From contig JAJDEO010000020.1 in assembly GCA_029259745.1 (NCBI GenBank), positions 62,001 through 126,000 of the forward strand: 64,000 nucleotides of DNA, in the 5' to 3' direction. This document shows positions 35,598-43,048 of the stretch, piece after piece (the first letter of the stretch is position 1; each line of letters begins with the position of its first letter). The DNA comes from Planctomycetota bacterium. GTDB taxonomy: Bacteria; Planctomycetota; B15-G4. The notes beneath the pieces were generated by a model that was given only the letters and a program-made list of their open reading frames with translations, was not told the origin of the DNA and did no database searches. The translations under genes were made by a program, and so were the position numbers.

Positions 35598-35725
35598 CGT
35601 CTTGGTGTGTCCTCTGGGGAGAACCGGAAGTCTATACCATGGCGGCACGGAGTGTGCGGCCGACGACTTCCCGTCCGTTGCTGCCTTTGTTGCCGACGTC
35701 GAGGTCGGGTGACGCCCAAGCCGCG

Positions 35726-36346
35726 CTACTCGCGGTCGAGGAAGATCACGCCGTCGATGACGCCCAAGCGCAGCGCATCATCGGTGGACATGTCGAGCGC
35801 CGTGGGAATCTGCTTTTCGGCCCACAGGGCGTCATGGTTGAGGAAGCGCCCGAGATAGGCGTTCTCGAGACGCCGGCAGAGCTCGACGTACTTCTCGTCT
35901 GGCGGCGGGTAGTCGAGGTGATCGCCGTGGTCGTCGCGCTCGTCCGAGCCGGGATCGTCCCAGACCATGCGGTGGATCAGCAGGACCGAGTTTTCGAAGG
36001 CCGTCCGCACGCCCGTGCCCGCCATCAGGATGATGCAGGCCGCGCTCTGTGCGAATCCCATGCAGAGAGTGTTGACGCGGCAGGGGATGCCGTGCATCGC
36101 GTTGATGATCGCGCAGGCCGCCTCGACGTCGCCGCCCGTGGAGTTGATCAGTAGGTCGATCGGCTCGGTGGGGGCTTCCTGGGCGAAGTCGAGCAGCTGG
36201 CTGACGGCCCGCTCGGCTACCGAGCTGTTGATGTCGCCGAAGACGAAAACGCGGCGCTTGCTCGCAAAGGCCGTGCGCTTCGTGTCCAGAGACTCGGTGG
36301 GATCGGGAGATCCGGAAGGAAAGCGGCCAGGGGCATCGTTCGACAT
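35726..36346 (-). CDS. ClpP-like serine protease
   Basis: A 206-residue member of the ClpP/crotonase fold. Typical landmarks are RRVFVFGDINSSVAERAVSQ, LLINSTGGDVEAACAIINAM, the nucleophile region CMGFAQSAACIILMAG (Ser101 aligning with the catalytic Ser of GQAASMG) and SVLLIHRM (His125). The triad Asp position is less clear: ALDMSTDDALRLGVID has Asp shifted by two residues from the canonical TERD block. It could be a second, divergent ClpP subunit as found in many planctomycetes and cyanobacteria. Its partner unfoldase is not in the window; clpS lies 6 kb away. Confidence 0.82.
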   Translation of the reverse strand: MSNDAPGRFPSGSPDPTESLDTKRTAFASKRRVFVFGDINSSVAERAVSQLLDFAQEAPTEPIDLLINSTGGDVEAACAIINAMHGIPCRVNTLCMGFAQSAACIILMAGTGVRTAFENSVLLIHRMVWDDPGSDERDDHGDHLDYPPPDEKYVELCRRLENAYLGRFLNHDALWAEKQIPTALDMSTDDALRLGVIDGVIFLDRE

Positions 36347-36567
36347 GGGTTTGATCGTACCAGGGCGGTGTGGCCGCGCGCAGGGGGCGGCGATAACCTG
36401 AGGCAGTCTTTGGCACGCGTGTGCGTGTGCGCGGTGGTCGCCGAGGAGCCGCGGTCGAGGCGCCGAAACAGGCGCGAATCACTGGATTCGTCGAGGTTCG
36501 GTGTCGCCGAGATCGGCTTCGAGTGTGCCGCCATGCACAGCAACGACGCGCGTCGCGGGCTGCTTTG

Positions 36568-38604
36568 ATGCACCCACCCCTATCGGACGTTTCCTTGTCG
36601 CTTCTGACGCCTCATCCGCCTGTCCGCCGCTCGGGGGCTCTCTGGCTGCTCGTCCTGGTCGTCTTGGCGGGGTGTTCGGAAGCTCCAGATTGGGACCCCG
36701 TCACCGTCCCGGTCGTCGCCGCCGACCTGATCGAGCAGTTCGCTGACGGGCAGGTCACCATCGTGCGGGAGAACGCCGACCAGCCGCTGGCCGTCGTGCC
36801 GGCCACCTGGGAGGCCGGGGCCGGGCTGGCGGGGGACGCCAATCGGCGCGTCATCCAGGCCCACGGCGAGTCGGCCTTCGAGCTCGAGATCGGCCCGCTG
36901 GCCCCCGGCGCCGTGCTGCGCGCGCGGACGCTCGTCTTCACGGCCGTCCGCCACGACCCCGAGCTGGCCGACCCCGCGCCCGTCACCTTCCGGATCCTCG
37001 TCGACGGCCAAGAGCGCGCCGCAGTCCGCTCCGACTACATCCTCGACGCCGCGCCAGACGCCCATCCCTATGACCAGCTCATGCGCACGCTCGAGGTTCC
37101 GCTCGACGACGTCGCGGGCCAGGACGTCACGGTCACTTTCGAGACAACCCGCTTCGGCGAAGTCCCGCCGCCCGACGTCGTGCTCGCCGTGCCGGTTTGG
37201 TGGGACATCACGATCGAGCAGCCGCTCGCCGTGCCGCGCCAGGCCGCCAGCACGCGCGCGCCGAACGTCCTCGTCCTCTGCATCGACACCCTCGCGGCGC
37301 GGCGCATGTCCCTGCACGGCTACGACCGCGACACGACGCCGAACCTGCGCGACTTCGCAGCCGGTGGCGCGATGTTCGCCGAGGCCATCTCGCCGAGTTC
37401 ATGGACGTTGCCTTCGACGGCCTCGCTCCTCACCGGCCTGCCGCCCAACGCCCACACGGTGCTCGGCGATGCGCGCAGCTACCTCATCGAAGGTCTGCTC
37501 ACCTGGCCCGAGGAACTCCACGCGCGCGGGATCCCCGGCGCGGCCTTCGTCGCCAACCCGCTCGTCGCCGAGGCCAACAACTTCGACCAGGGCTTCGCGC
37601 ACTGGGAGCACCACCCGAACGTCGACGCCTTCACGCTGCACGAACACTTCTACGATTGGCTCGACGAGCAGCCCACCGGCGCGCGCTGGTTCGCCTACGT
37701 GCATTCGATGGAGCCGCACGCGCCCTATGCGGCACCGGCGCCGTTCGGCGAGCGCTACATCGACGAGACGAGCGAGGCGCGCGCCTTCGGCGACTTCCAT
37801 CCCGCCGATGTCGAGAAGCCCGACTTCGATCCGCTCAGCGAGGCCGAACGCCAGCGCATCAAGGACCTCTACGATGGTGAGGTCTTCGCCTTCGATGTCG
37901 CCTTCGCCGAGGTGCTCGCCGCGCTCGAGGCGCGCGGCATGCTCGCGACGACGACGATCATCCTGACGGCCGACCACGGCGAGGAACTCTTCGAGCACGG
38001 CCACATCGGACACGGCTACGACGTCACGGACGTCATGGTCCACGTGCCGCTCGTGATGGGTGGCCCGCGCGTGCCGGCTGGCGAACGACGCCGCGAGCCC
38101 GTGGCCGGCGCGTCGATCCACAACACCGTGCTCGAACTCGCGGGCATCGAGCCGCACACCGACGCCGCGCCGTCGCTCTTCGAGCTGCTCGAGGGTCGCG
38201 TGACGACACCGCAGACCGTCTTCACGATGTCGCGCACGCATCTCTTCGGCCCGCGCCGCACGCTCGTCAGCGCACGTGATGGTGAGGGGCGCAAGGTCGT
38301 CTGCTCGCTGCCTGAGAGCGAGGTGCTCGGCACGGACCAACTCTCCGAACTCATCGCCGCCGCCGAGGTGCGCATGCACGACTTGCGGCGCGACCCCAGC
38401 GAAACGGAAACCGTCGATCTGGCGGGGCTGCGAGACGCTGAGCGCAAGACGTTCGTCGCTCTGCGCAACGAGGCGTTGCAGTGGTTCCTCGACACCCAGA
38501 AGCTGCGTCCGTCGGAGCATCAGCCTGCCACGCCCGAGATCAACCAGATGCTGCGGGACGTCGGCTACGTCGACGATCCCGAAGACGAGGACGACGGCAA
38601 GTGA
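36568..38604 (+). CDS. sulfatase-superfamily lipoprotein
   Basis: A 678-residue alkaline-phosphatase/sulfatase-fold enzyme in the envelope. The lipobox is VVLAGCS (Cys36). Residues ~40-220 form a non-catalytic beta domain. The catalytic domain starts NVLVLCIDTLAARRMSLHGY (metal-binding Asp240). The nucleophile region is SSWTLPSTASLLTG: Thr280 stands where type I sulfatases have the Cys/Ser turned into formylglycine, and Thr284 replaces the Arg of CxPxR. TADHGEELFEHG carries further metal ligands. Thr nucleophiles are known in phosphoethanolamine transferases and LTA synthase, so the reaction may be phosphate-ester chemistry. ATG 36568 is chosen for the lipoprotein signal. A Rieske gene overlaps its stop. 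Confidence 0.85.
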   Translation: MHPPLSDVSLSLLTPHPPVRRSGALWLLVLVVLAGCSEAPDWDPVTVPVVAADLIEQFADGQVTIVRENADQPLAVVPATWEAGAGLAGDANRRVIQAHGESAFELEIGPLAPGAVLRARTLVFTAVRHDPELADPAPVTFRILVDGQERAAVRSDYILDAAPDAHPYDQLMRTLEVPLDDVAGQDVTVTFETTRFGEVPPPDVVLAVPVWWDITIEQPLAVPRQAASTRAPNVLVLCIDTLAARRMSLHGYDRDTTPNLRDFAAGGAMFAEAISPSSWTLPSTASLLTGLPPNAHTVLGDARSYLIEGLLTWPEELHARGIPGAAFVANPLVAEANNFDQGFAHWEHHPNVDAFTLHEHFYDWLDEQPTGARWFAYVHSMEPHAPYAAPAPFGERYIDETSEARAFGDFHPADVEKPDFDPLSEAERQRIKDLYDGEVFAFDVAFAEVLAALEARGMLATTTIILTADHGEELFEHGHIGHGYDVTDVMVHVPLVMGGPRVPAGERRREPVAGASIHNTVLELAGIEPHTDAAPSLFELLEGRVTTPQTVFTMSRTHLFGPRRTLVSARDGEGRKVVCSLPESEVLGTDQLSELIAAAEVRMHDLRRDPSETETVDLAGLRDAERKTFVALRNEALQWFLDTQKLRPSEHQPATPEINQMLRDVGYVDDPEDEDDGK

Positions 38605-38960
38605 CCGATCCGCGCACGCCCTCGCCCTACGAGCGCGACGACGGCCGCTGGTTCGTCGCGCCGTCGACGCTCGTGCTCGAGGGCGAGGTGATCAGCCGCC
38701 GCGTGCGCGACGTCCCTGTGGCCGTCGCGCGGCACCGCGGACGACTGCATGCCTTCGGTGCGTTGTGTCCGCACCAGGGCTCCGACCTCGCCGACGGCAT
38801 CCTCGAACCCGAGGGCACGATCGCCTGCGCCTGGCACCTCTGGAGTTTCGAGATGTCGACGGGGCGCTGCACGATGATCGAAGGCGCATCGGTGCCCGTG
38901 TTCGAGGTCGACGAGGTCGACGGCGATATCGTCGTCACGCTGGCGGCCGACGACGCGTGA
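38601..38960 (+). CDS. Rieske [2Fe-2S] ferredoxin-like protein
   Basis: A 119-residue single-domain Rieske protein. Both cluster boxes are complete: CPHQGSDLADG (C-x-H) and CAWHLWSFE (C-x-x-H), spaced as in Rieske ferredoxins of oxygenases. It has no signal peptide, so it is cytosolic. GTG 38601 overlaps the sulfatase stop (GTGA), and its own stop overlaps the GTG of miaE, so the three genes are translationally coupled. The most likely partner is the MiaE monooxygenase encoded next, for which it could supply electrons; this is inference from context. Confidence 0.9.
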   Translation: MTDPRTPSPYERDDGRWFVAPSTLVLEGEVISRRVRDVPVAVARHRGRLHAFGALCPHQGSDLADGILEPEGTIACAWHLWSFEMSTGRCTMIEGASVPVFEVDEVDGDIVVTLAADDA

Positions 38961-39571
38961 CGACGCCGCAGTTCTCCCTGCGCTGGACGACGCCGGCGAG
39001 CTGGGCGGCGACTGTGGCGCGTGATCCCGTCGCGCTACTCTGCGACCACGCGCACTGCGAGATGAAGGCCGCGGCCTCGGCGATGGCGCTGCTGCGCAAG
39101 AACGGCGACCGCCCGGGGCTCGCGCGCCGAGTCGCGCCGCTGATCAAGGAGGAAGTCGATCACATGCAGCGCGTCCTTCGTGAACTCGAAGCGCGCGACG
39201 CCGCGCTCACGCCCGACCTTCCGAGCCCGTACGCCCGCGGTCTCGCCAAGTCGGCCGGCGCCCGTCGTCGCAGCGGTGCCAAGGAGGGCTACCTCGACGC
39301 GCTGATCGTCAGCGCGCTGATCGAGATGCGCAGTCACGAGCGCTTCGTGCTGCTCGGCGCCTGCGAGGCACTCGGCGACCTGCATCCGCTCTACGCCGCG
39401 CTCGGCGATGCCGAAGAACGTCACGGCGAGCTGTTCGTCGAACTCGCCGTCGAGGCGTTCGGCGCGAGCCGTGCCCATGCGCGCTTCGATGAGGTCGCTA
39501 CGGCTGAGGGCGAGGTGATCGCGGCCCTGGCCTGTGAGCCGAGGATCCACTCGGGTCCACCGCCGAGCTGA
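38957..39571 (+). CDS. miaE: tRNA-(ms2io6A) hydroxylase MiaE
   Basis: A 204-residue non-haem diiron monooxygenase of the MiaE family, which hydroxylates the isopentenyl side chain of ms2i6A37 in tRNA. The four-helix-bundle ligands are visible: DHAHCEMKAAASAMALL, KEEVDHMQRVLREL (E-x-x-H), SALIEMRSHERFVLL and DAEERHGELFVELA (E-x-x-H). Length matches the family. GTG 38957 overlaps the Rieske stop by four bases. Reductants for MiaE are poorly defined, which makes the adjacent Rieske gene notable. Confidence 0.9.
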   Translation: MTTPQFSLRWTTPASWAATVARDPVALLCDHAHCEMKAAASAMALLRKNGDRPGLARRVAPLIKEEVDHMQRVLRELEARDAALTPDLPSPYARGLAKSAGARRRSGAKEGYLDALIVSALIEMRSHERFVLLGACEALGDLHPLYAALGDAEERHGELFVELAVEAFGASRAHARFDEVATAEGEVIAALACEPRIHSGPPPS

Positions 39572-39625
39572 TGCACTGAAGACGGCCTGACCGCTCGCCG
39601 CGCCCCGAGTGCTATCGTTCCGCGC

Positions 39626-41035
39626 GTGTCCACATCCTTCGAATCACTGTCGCTCGCGCCCGAACTCCTCGCCGTCCTCGGCGAACTGGGCTACGACCAG
39701 CCCACGCCCGTTCAGGTCGAGAGCATCCCGGCGCTTCTCGCGGGCCGCGACCTCATCGGCCAATCGAAAACCGGCAGCGGCAAGACGGCGGCCTTTGCCC
39801 TCCCGATGCTGCAGTCGCTGGACGTCAGCCGCCGTGAGTTGCAAGGGATGATCCTCTGCCCGACGCGCGAGCTCTGCGCACAGGTCGCGCGCGAGGTCCG
39901 CAAGCTCGGCCGGCGACACGCCGGACTCTCCGTACTCGAGGTGGCTGGCGGACAGCCGATCGGCCCGCAGCTCGAGGCGCTCGACCGCGGCGTGCACATC
40001 GCTGTCGGCACGCCGGGACGGCTCATCGATCACCTCGACCGCGGGACGATCCCCGTCGATGCCGTGCGCATCGTCGTGCTCGATGAGGCCGACCGCATGC
40101 TCGACATGGGCTTCGGCGCCGACGTCGAGACGATTCTCGCGCTGCTGCCCGCCGCGCGCCAGATGGTCATGTTCTCGGCGACGATCCCGAAGTCGATCGC
40201 GAAGCTGAGCGGCGAGTATCAGCGCGACGCCGTGCGCGTCACGATCGAGGATGCGCTCGACGACACGGCCGACATCCGCCAGCTTCGGCTCGTCACCGAA
40301 CCGGACGAGAAGTTCCACGGCCTCGCGTGGTTGCTGTCGCGCTACCCGCACGAGTCGGCGCTCGTCTTCTGCAACTTCAAGGCGACGGTTGTCGATCTCG
40401 CGACGTCACTCGCACGCGAGGGGATCAGCGTCGGTCGCTTCGACGGCGATCTCGACCAGTTCAGCCGCGACCAAGTGCTCGTGCGCTTCCGCAACGGGAG
40501 CCTCCGCGTGCTCGTGGCGACGGACGTCGCCGGGCGCGGGCTCGACGTCGAGGACCTCGACCTCGTCATCAACTACGAGATGCCGCAGCAGCCGGCCGTC
40601 TACGTGCACCGCATCGGGCGCACGGGGCGCGCGGGGAGCAAGGGCGTGGCGGTGTCGATGATGACGCCCGGTCAGCAGGGACGTCGCAAGGCCATCGAGG
40701 AGCTCACGGGCGTGTCGATCGAAGAGCTCGACTGGAAGCCGGTTGACGATCCCGACCTGCCGCGGCTGCTCGGAGCGATCGCGCGCCCGCCCGTGATGGA
40801 GACGGTGCTGATCTCGTCGGGGCGCAAGAACAAGGTGCGCCCGGGCGACATCCTCGGTGCGCTGACGGGCGAGGCCGGCGGGCTGGAAGGTGCGCAGATC
40901 GGCAAGATCGAGATCCACGATCGGCTGTCGTACGTGGCCGTGTCGCGCGATGTCGTGCAGCACGCCGTCACGCAGCTGAACCGCGGTCACATCAAACGCA
41001 AGCGGGTCAAAGCGACACTCGTCGGCGGGGTGTGA
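39626..41035 (+). CDS. dbpA: DEAD-box RNA helicase DbpA
   Basis: A 469-residue ATP-dependent RNA helicase of 50S ribosomal subunit assembly. Core motifs: TPVQ (Q motif), SKTGSGKT (47-54), PTREL, TPGR, DEAD, SAT, and in the second RecA domain RFDGD...VATDVAGRGLD and HRIGRTGR. The C-terminal ~75 residues (ETVLISSGRKNKVRPGDILG...IEIHDRLSYVAV) form the DbpA-type RNA-binding domain that recognises hairpin 92 of 23S rRNA. GTG 39626 begins at the family N-terminus. The gene stands alone, 54 bases after miaE. Confidence 0.94.
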   Translation: MSTSFESLSLAPELLAVLGELGYDQPTPVQVESIPALLAGRDLIGQSKTGSGKTAAFALPMLQSLDVSRRELQGMILCPTRELCAQVAREVRKLGRRHAGLSVLEVAGGQPIGPQLEALDRGVHIAVGTPGRLIDHLDRGTIPVDAVRIVVLDEADRMLDMGFGADVETILALLPAARQMVMFSATIPKSIAKLSGEYQRDAVRVTIEDALDDTADIRQLRLVTEPDEKFHGLAWLLSRYPHESALVFCNFKATVVDLATSLAREGISVGRFDGDLDQFSRDQVLVRFRNGSLRVLVATDVAGRGLDVEDLDLVINYEMPQQPAVYVHRIGRTGRAGSKGVAVSMMTPGQQGRRKAIEELTGVSIEELDWKPVDDPDLPRLLGAIARPPVMETVLISSGRKNKVRPGDILGALTGEAGGLEGAQIGKIEIHDRLSYVAVSRDVVQHAVTQLNRGHIKRKRVKATLVGGV

Positions 41036-41051
41036 GCCGCGGTCGTTGGTG

Positions 41052-42467
41052 TCAGCGTTCCTCGTCGTTTCCCGTGGCAGCGCGCCAGGCGGCGCTTCCG
41101 GCTTCGAGCGTGGGGACCTTGATGTCCGGCAGCACGCCGCGTCCGTGCCACGTGTCGCCGGATGCGAGCACGATCGTGCGCTCGGACGGGACGGTGACTT
41201 CGAGGTGCGGTGAGACGATCGCGCGCCGCGTGAGCTGGCCCACGCCTGCGGTGGTCTCGCCGAAAACCTTCGCGAGACCGAGCGCCTGAAGTGTTGCGGC
41301 GAGCTCTTCGGCCGCGCCCATCGTCGTCTGCGATGTCAGCACGAAGACGGGCTTGGTGCGGAAGGCTGGGGCCTCGCCGATGTCGGGCGCGAGGACGACG
41401 TCGATCTTGTCGCGCGCCGGCACTTCGACGGACACGAGCGGCGTGTCGGGGGCGACGAGGTGCGCGATGAACTGGCGAGCACCGGTGGGGTGTCCGCCAC
41501 GCGCCTGGCGCACGTCGATGATGAGCGCGTCGGCGTCGGCGACCTTCCCGAACGCCGCTGCGTAGGCCTCCTCGACGATGTCGCCGGGGAGGAACGCTTG
41601 GATCTCGATGAAGCCGATGTTCGCGGCCCCGATCTGCACGTTGCCGAGTCCGCCACGGAAGTCGCGCGCGGACTCGCGACGACGCTCGAGGCTCGCGCCG
41701 CTTTCTTCGGGCGTGTCGTCGGTGGAGGCCGCGTCGTCCCACGTCGTGAGCGGCTGGGCGAGCGGGACGAAGCGCATCCCGGCGAGGTCGTCCTGGAGGA
41801 CGAGTTTCAGGTCGACGTCGAGCTTGTCGGCCAGCTCCTGGGCGTCGTCGATCTCGCGGTAGGCGAGGGCGCGCGCGAGGAGTGACGACCGAACGGCGTC
41901 GAGCGACGAGCGGTCCAGCCAGAGTCTGCCGAGGGCCTCGATGAGCTTGTCGAGCGCGGCATCGACGTCGTCGGGCGTCAGGGCGAAGGCGTCGTCGTCG
42001 ACGATCTTGAACTCGAACTCGTCGAGCCATGACATCGCGATCGGCTCGCCGGCCGCGTCGAGCGTGAAGGTGACGTCGGCTGTGCCCGTCGTCGTGTAGA
42101 CGCCCGTGCCGATCAGCCAGCGCTCGGGCGCGTCGAGCGGGAGGAACGGAAGTCGCCACCCTTCGAGCGAGAAGACGAGCACCTTGTCTCCCGTGGGCAG
42201 CGTTTCTTGTCCGAACTTGCCGAGGCCGAACTGCCCGACCCAGCGTGTTCCCATGAGCCGCGCGCCCATGGCGTCGATGCGTTGACGCGCACGCCCCGAG
42301 AGCTGCACGCGCAGGCTGCGGCTGTAGCGCATGCTGCTCATGAGCAGTTCGGACTGAGTTGCCGCCGCGACCTCGCCGCTTTCAGGTGCGGGCACCTGCG
42401 CCGCGAGGGGCGTCAGACCGCTGGCGGCGGCCACGACGAGCAGTGACGTCGCGAGGATGGGCTTCAC
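41052..42467 (-). CDS. secreted S41-peptidase-like protein, probably inactive
   Basis: A 471-residue exported protein. The signal peptide ends near LAAQ (about 23). Residues ~280-450 follow the S41 (tail-specific protease/IRBP) core: NIGFIEIQAFLPGDIVEEA, ALIIDVRQARGGHPTGARQF, PVFVLTSQTTMGAAEELAAT and VFGETTAGVGQ. The nucleophile Ser normally found in S-A-A/S-E is Gly here (TMGAAEE), so it may be a pseudoprotease. There is no PDZ domain. The ATG overlaps the stop of the AhpD-family gene upstream (ATGA), suggesting coupled expression. Confidence 0.78.
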   Translation of the reverse strand: MKPILATSLLVVAAASGLTPLAAQVPAPESGEVAAATQSELLMSSMRYSRSLRVQLSGRARQRIDAMGARLMGTRWVGQFGLGKFGQETLPTGDKVLVFSLEGWRLPFLPLDAPERWLIGTGVYTTTGTADVTFTLDAAGEPIAMSWLDEFEFKIVDDDAFALTPDDVDAALDKLIEALGRLWLDRSSLDAVRSSLLARALAYREIDDAQELADKLDVDLKLVLQDDLAGMRFVPLAQPLTTWDDAASTDDTPEESGASLERRRESARDFRGGLGNVQIGAANIGFIEIQAFLPGDIVEEAYAAAFGKVADADALIIDVRQARGGHPTGARQFIAHLVAPDTPLVSVEVPARDKIDVVLAPDIGEAPAFRTKPVFVLTSQTTMGAAEELAATLQALGLAKVFGETTAGVGQLTRRAIVSPHLEVTVPSERTIVLASGDTWHGRGVLPDIKVPTLEAGSAAWRAATGNDEER

Positions 42468-43048
42468 GTGTCTTCTGGCTCGGGGTCGACGCCCAGGCCG
42501 TCCGCGATGCGATTGATGTAGTTGAAGTACGAGATCACCTGCACGGCGTCGTGGATCTCCCGGTCGTCGAGGCCCTGATCCCGCAGTGGCACGAGATGCT
42601 CCTCCTGGACGGCGCCCGGGCTCGATGTCAGACGCTCGGAAAACTGCAAAAGCGCGCGCAGACGCGGGTCGGGGGCCGCTTCGGACCCCTGGGCCGCGAG
42701 ATCGGCCGCAAACGCGCGGGCGCGCTCGTCGGCATCGTCGGTTTTCGATTTCTTGAGTTCGCGGCGGACCTCGACACGGAGGTCCTCTTGGTGAGCGCGC
42801 ACTCAGTAGAAGCAGTCATTGACCCGCGAGGTCACGACGGCCATCGCCTCACGCTCGACACGCGTCAGCGGCGACGGGCCGATCATGATGGCCTGGTAAA
42901 GGCGCATCGAGGATTCGAGGACCGCGGGGTTGACGCTTTGAATCCGTAGGATATTGAACACACGGCCGGCGCGTTGCGTGGCGGCGTCATAGATGACTTT
43001 GAGGTCGCCTTCGGCATCACGCGGAGGCACTGTGGAGATGTAGGACAT
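42464..43048 (-). CDS. AhpD/CMD-family peroxidase-related selenoprotein (TGA = Sec at residue 82)
   Basis: A single frame of 194 residues if the TGA at 42803-42805 is read through. It has the peroxidase-related AhpD/carboxymuconolactone-decarboxylase outline: VIYDAATQRAGRVFNILR, REAMAVVTSRVNDCFY, then VRAHQEDLRVEVRREL and AVQVISYFNYINRIADGLG near the end. The family active site is C-x-x-C before x-x-H; here Cys79 is followed at position 82 by TGA and then V-R-A-H, so TGA replaces exactly the second Cys, giving C-x-x-U. A hairpin fitting a bacterial SECIS follows. Family members reduce peroxides or act as thiol oxidoreductases. The start codon is shared head-to-head with the divergent gene at 43047. 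If TGA is a true stop, two fragments result. Confidence 0.8.
42766..42785 (-). promoter_or_regulatory. candidate bacterial SECIS element
   Basis: On the mRNA (minus strand), GGACCUC (42785-42779) pairs perfectly with GAGGUCC (42772-42766) around the 6-nt loop CGUGUC. The stem begins 18 nt and the loop 25 nt after the UGA. Known bSECIS hairpins have a small apical loop with a G in its first two positions, roughly 16-37 nt from the UGA; this one fits. Confidence 0.7.
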
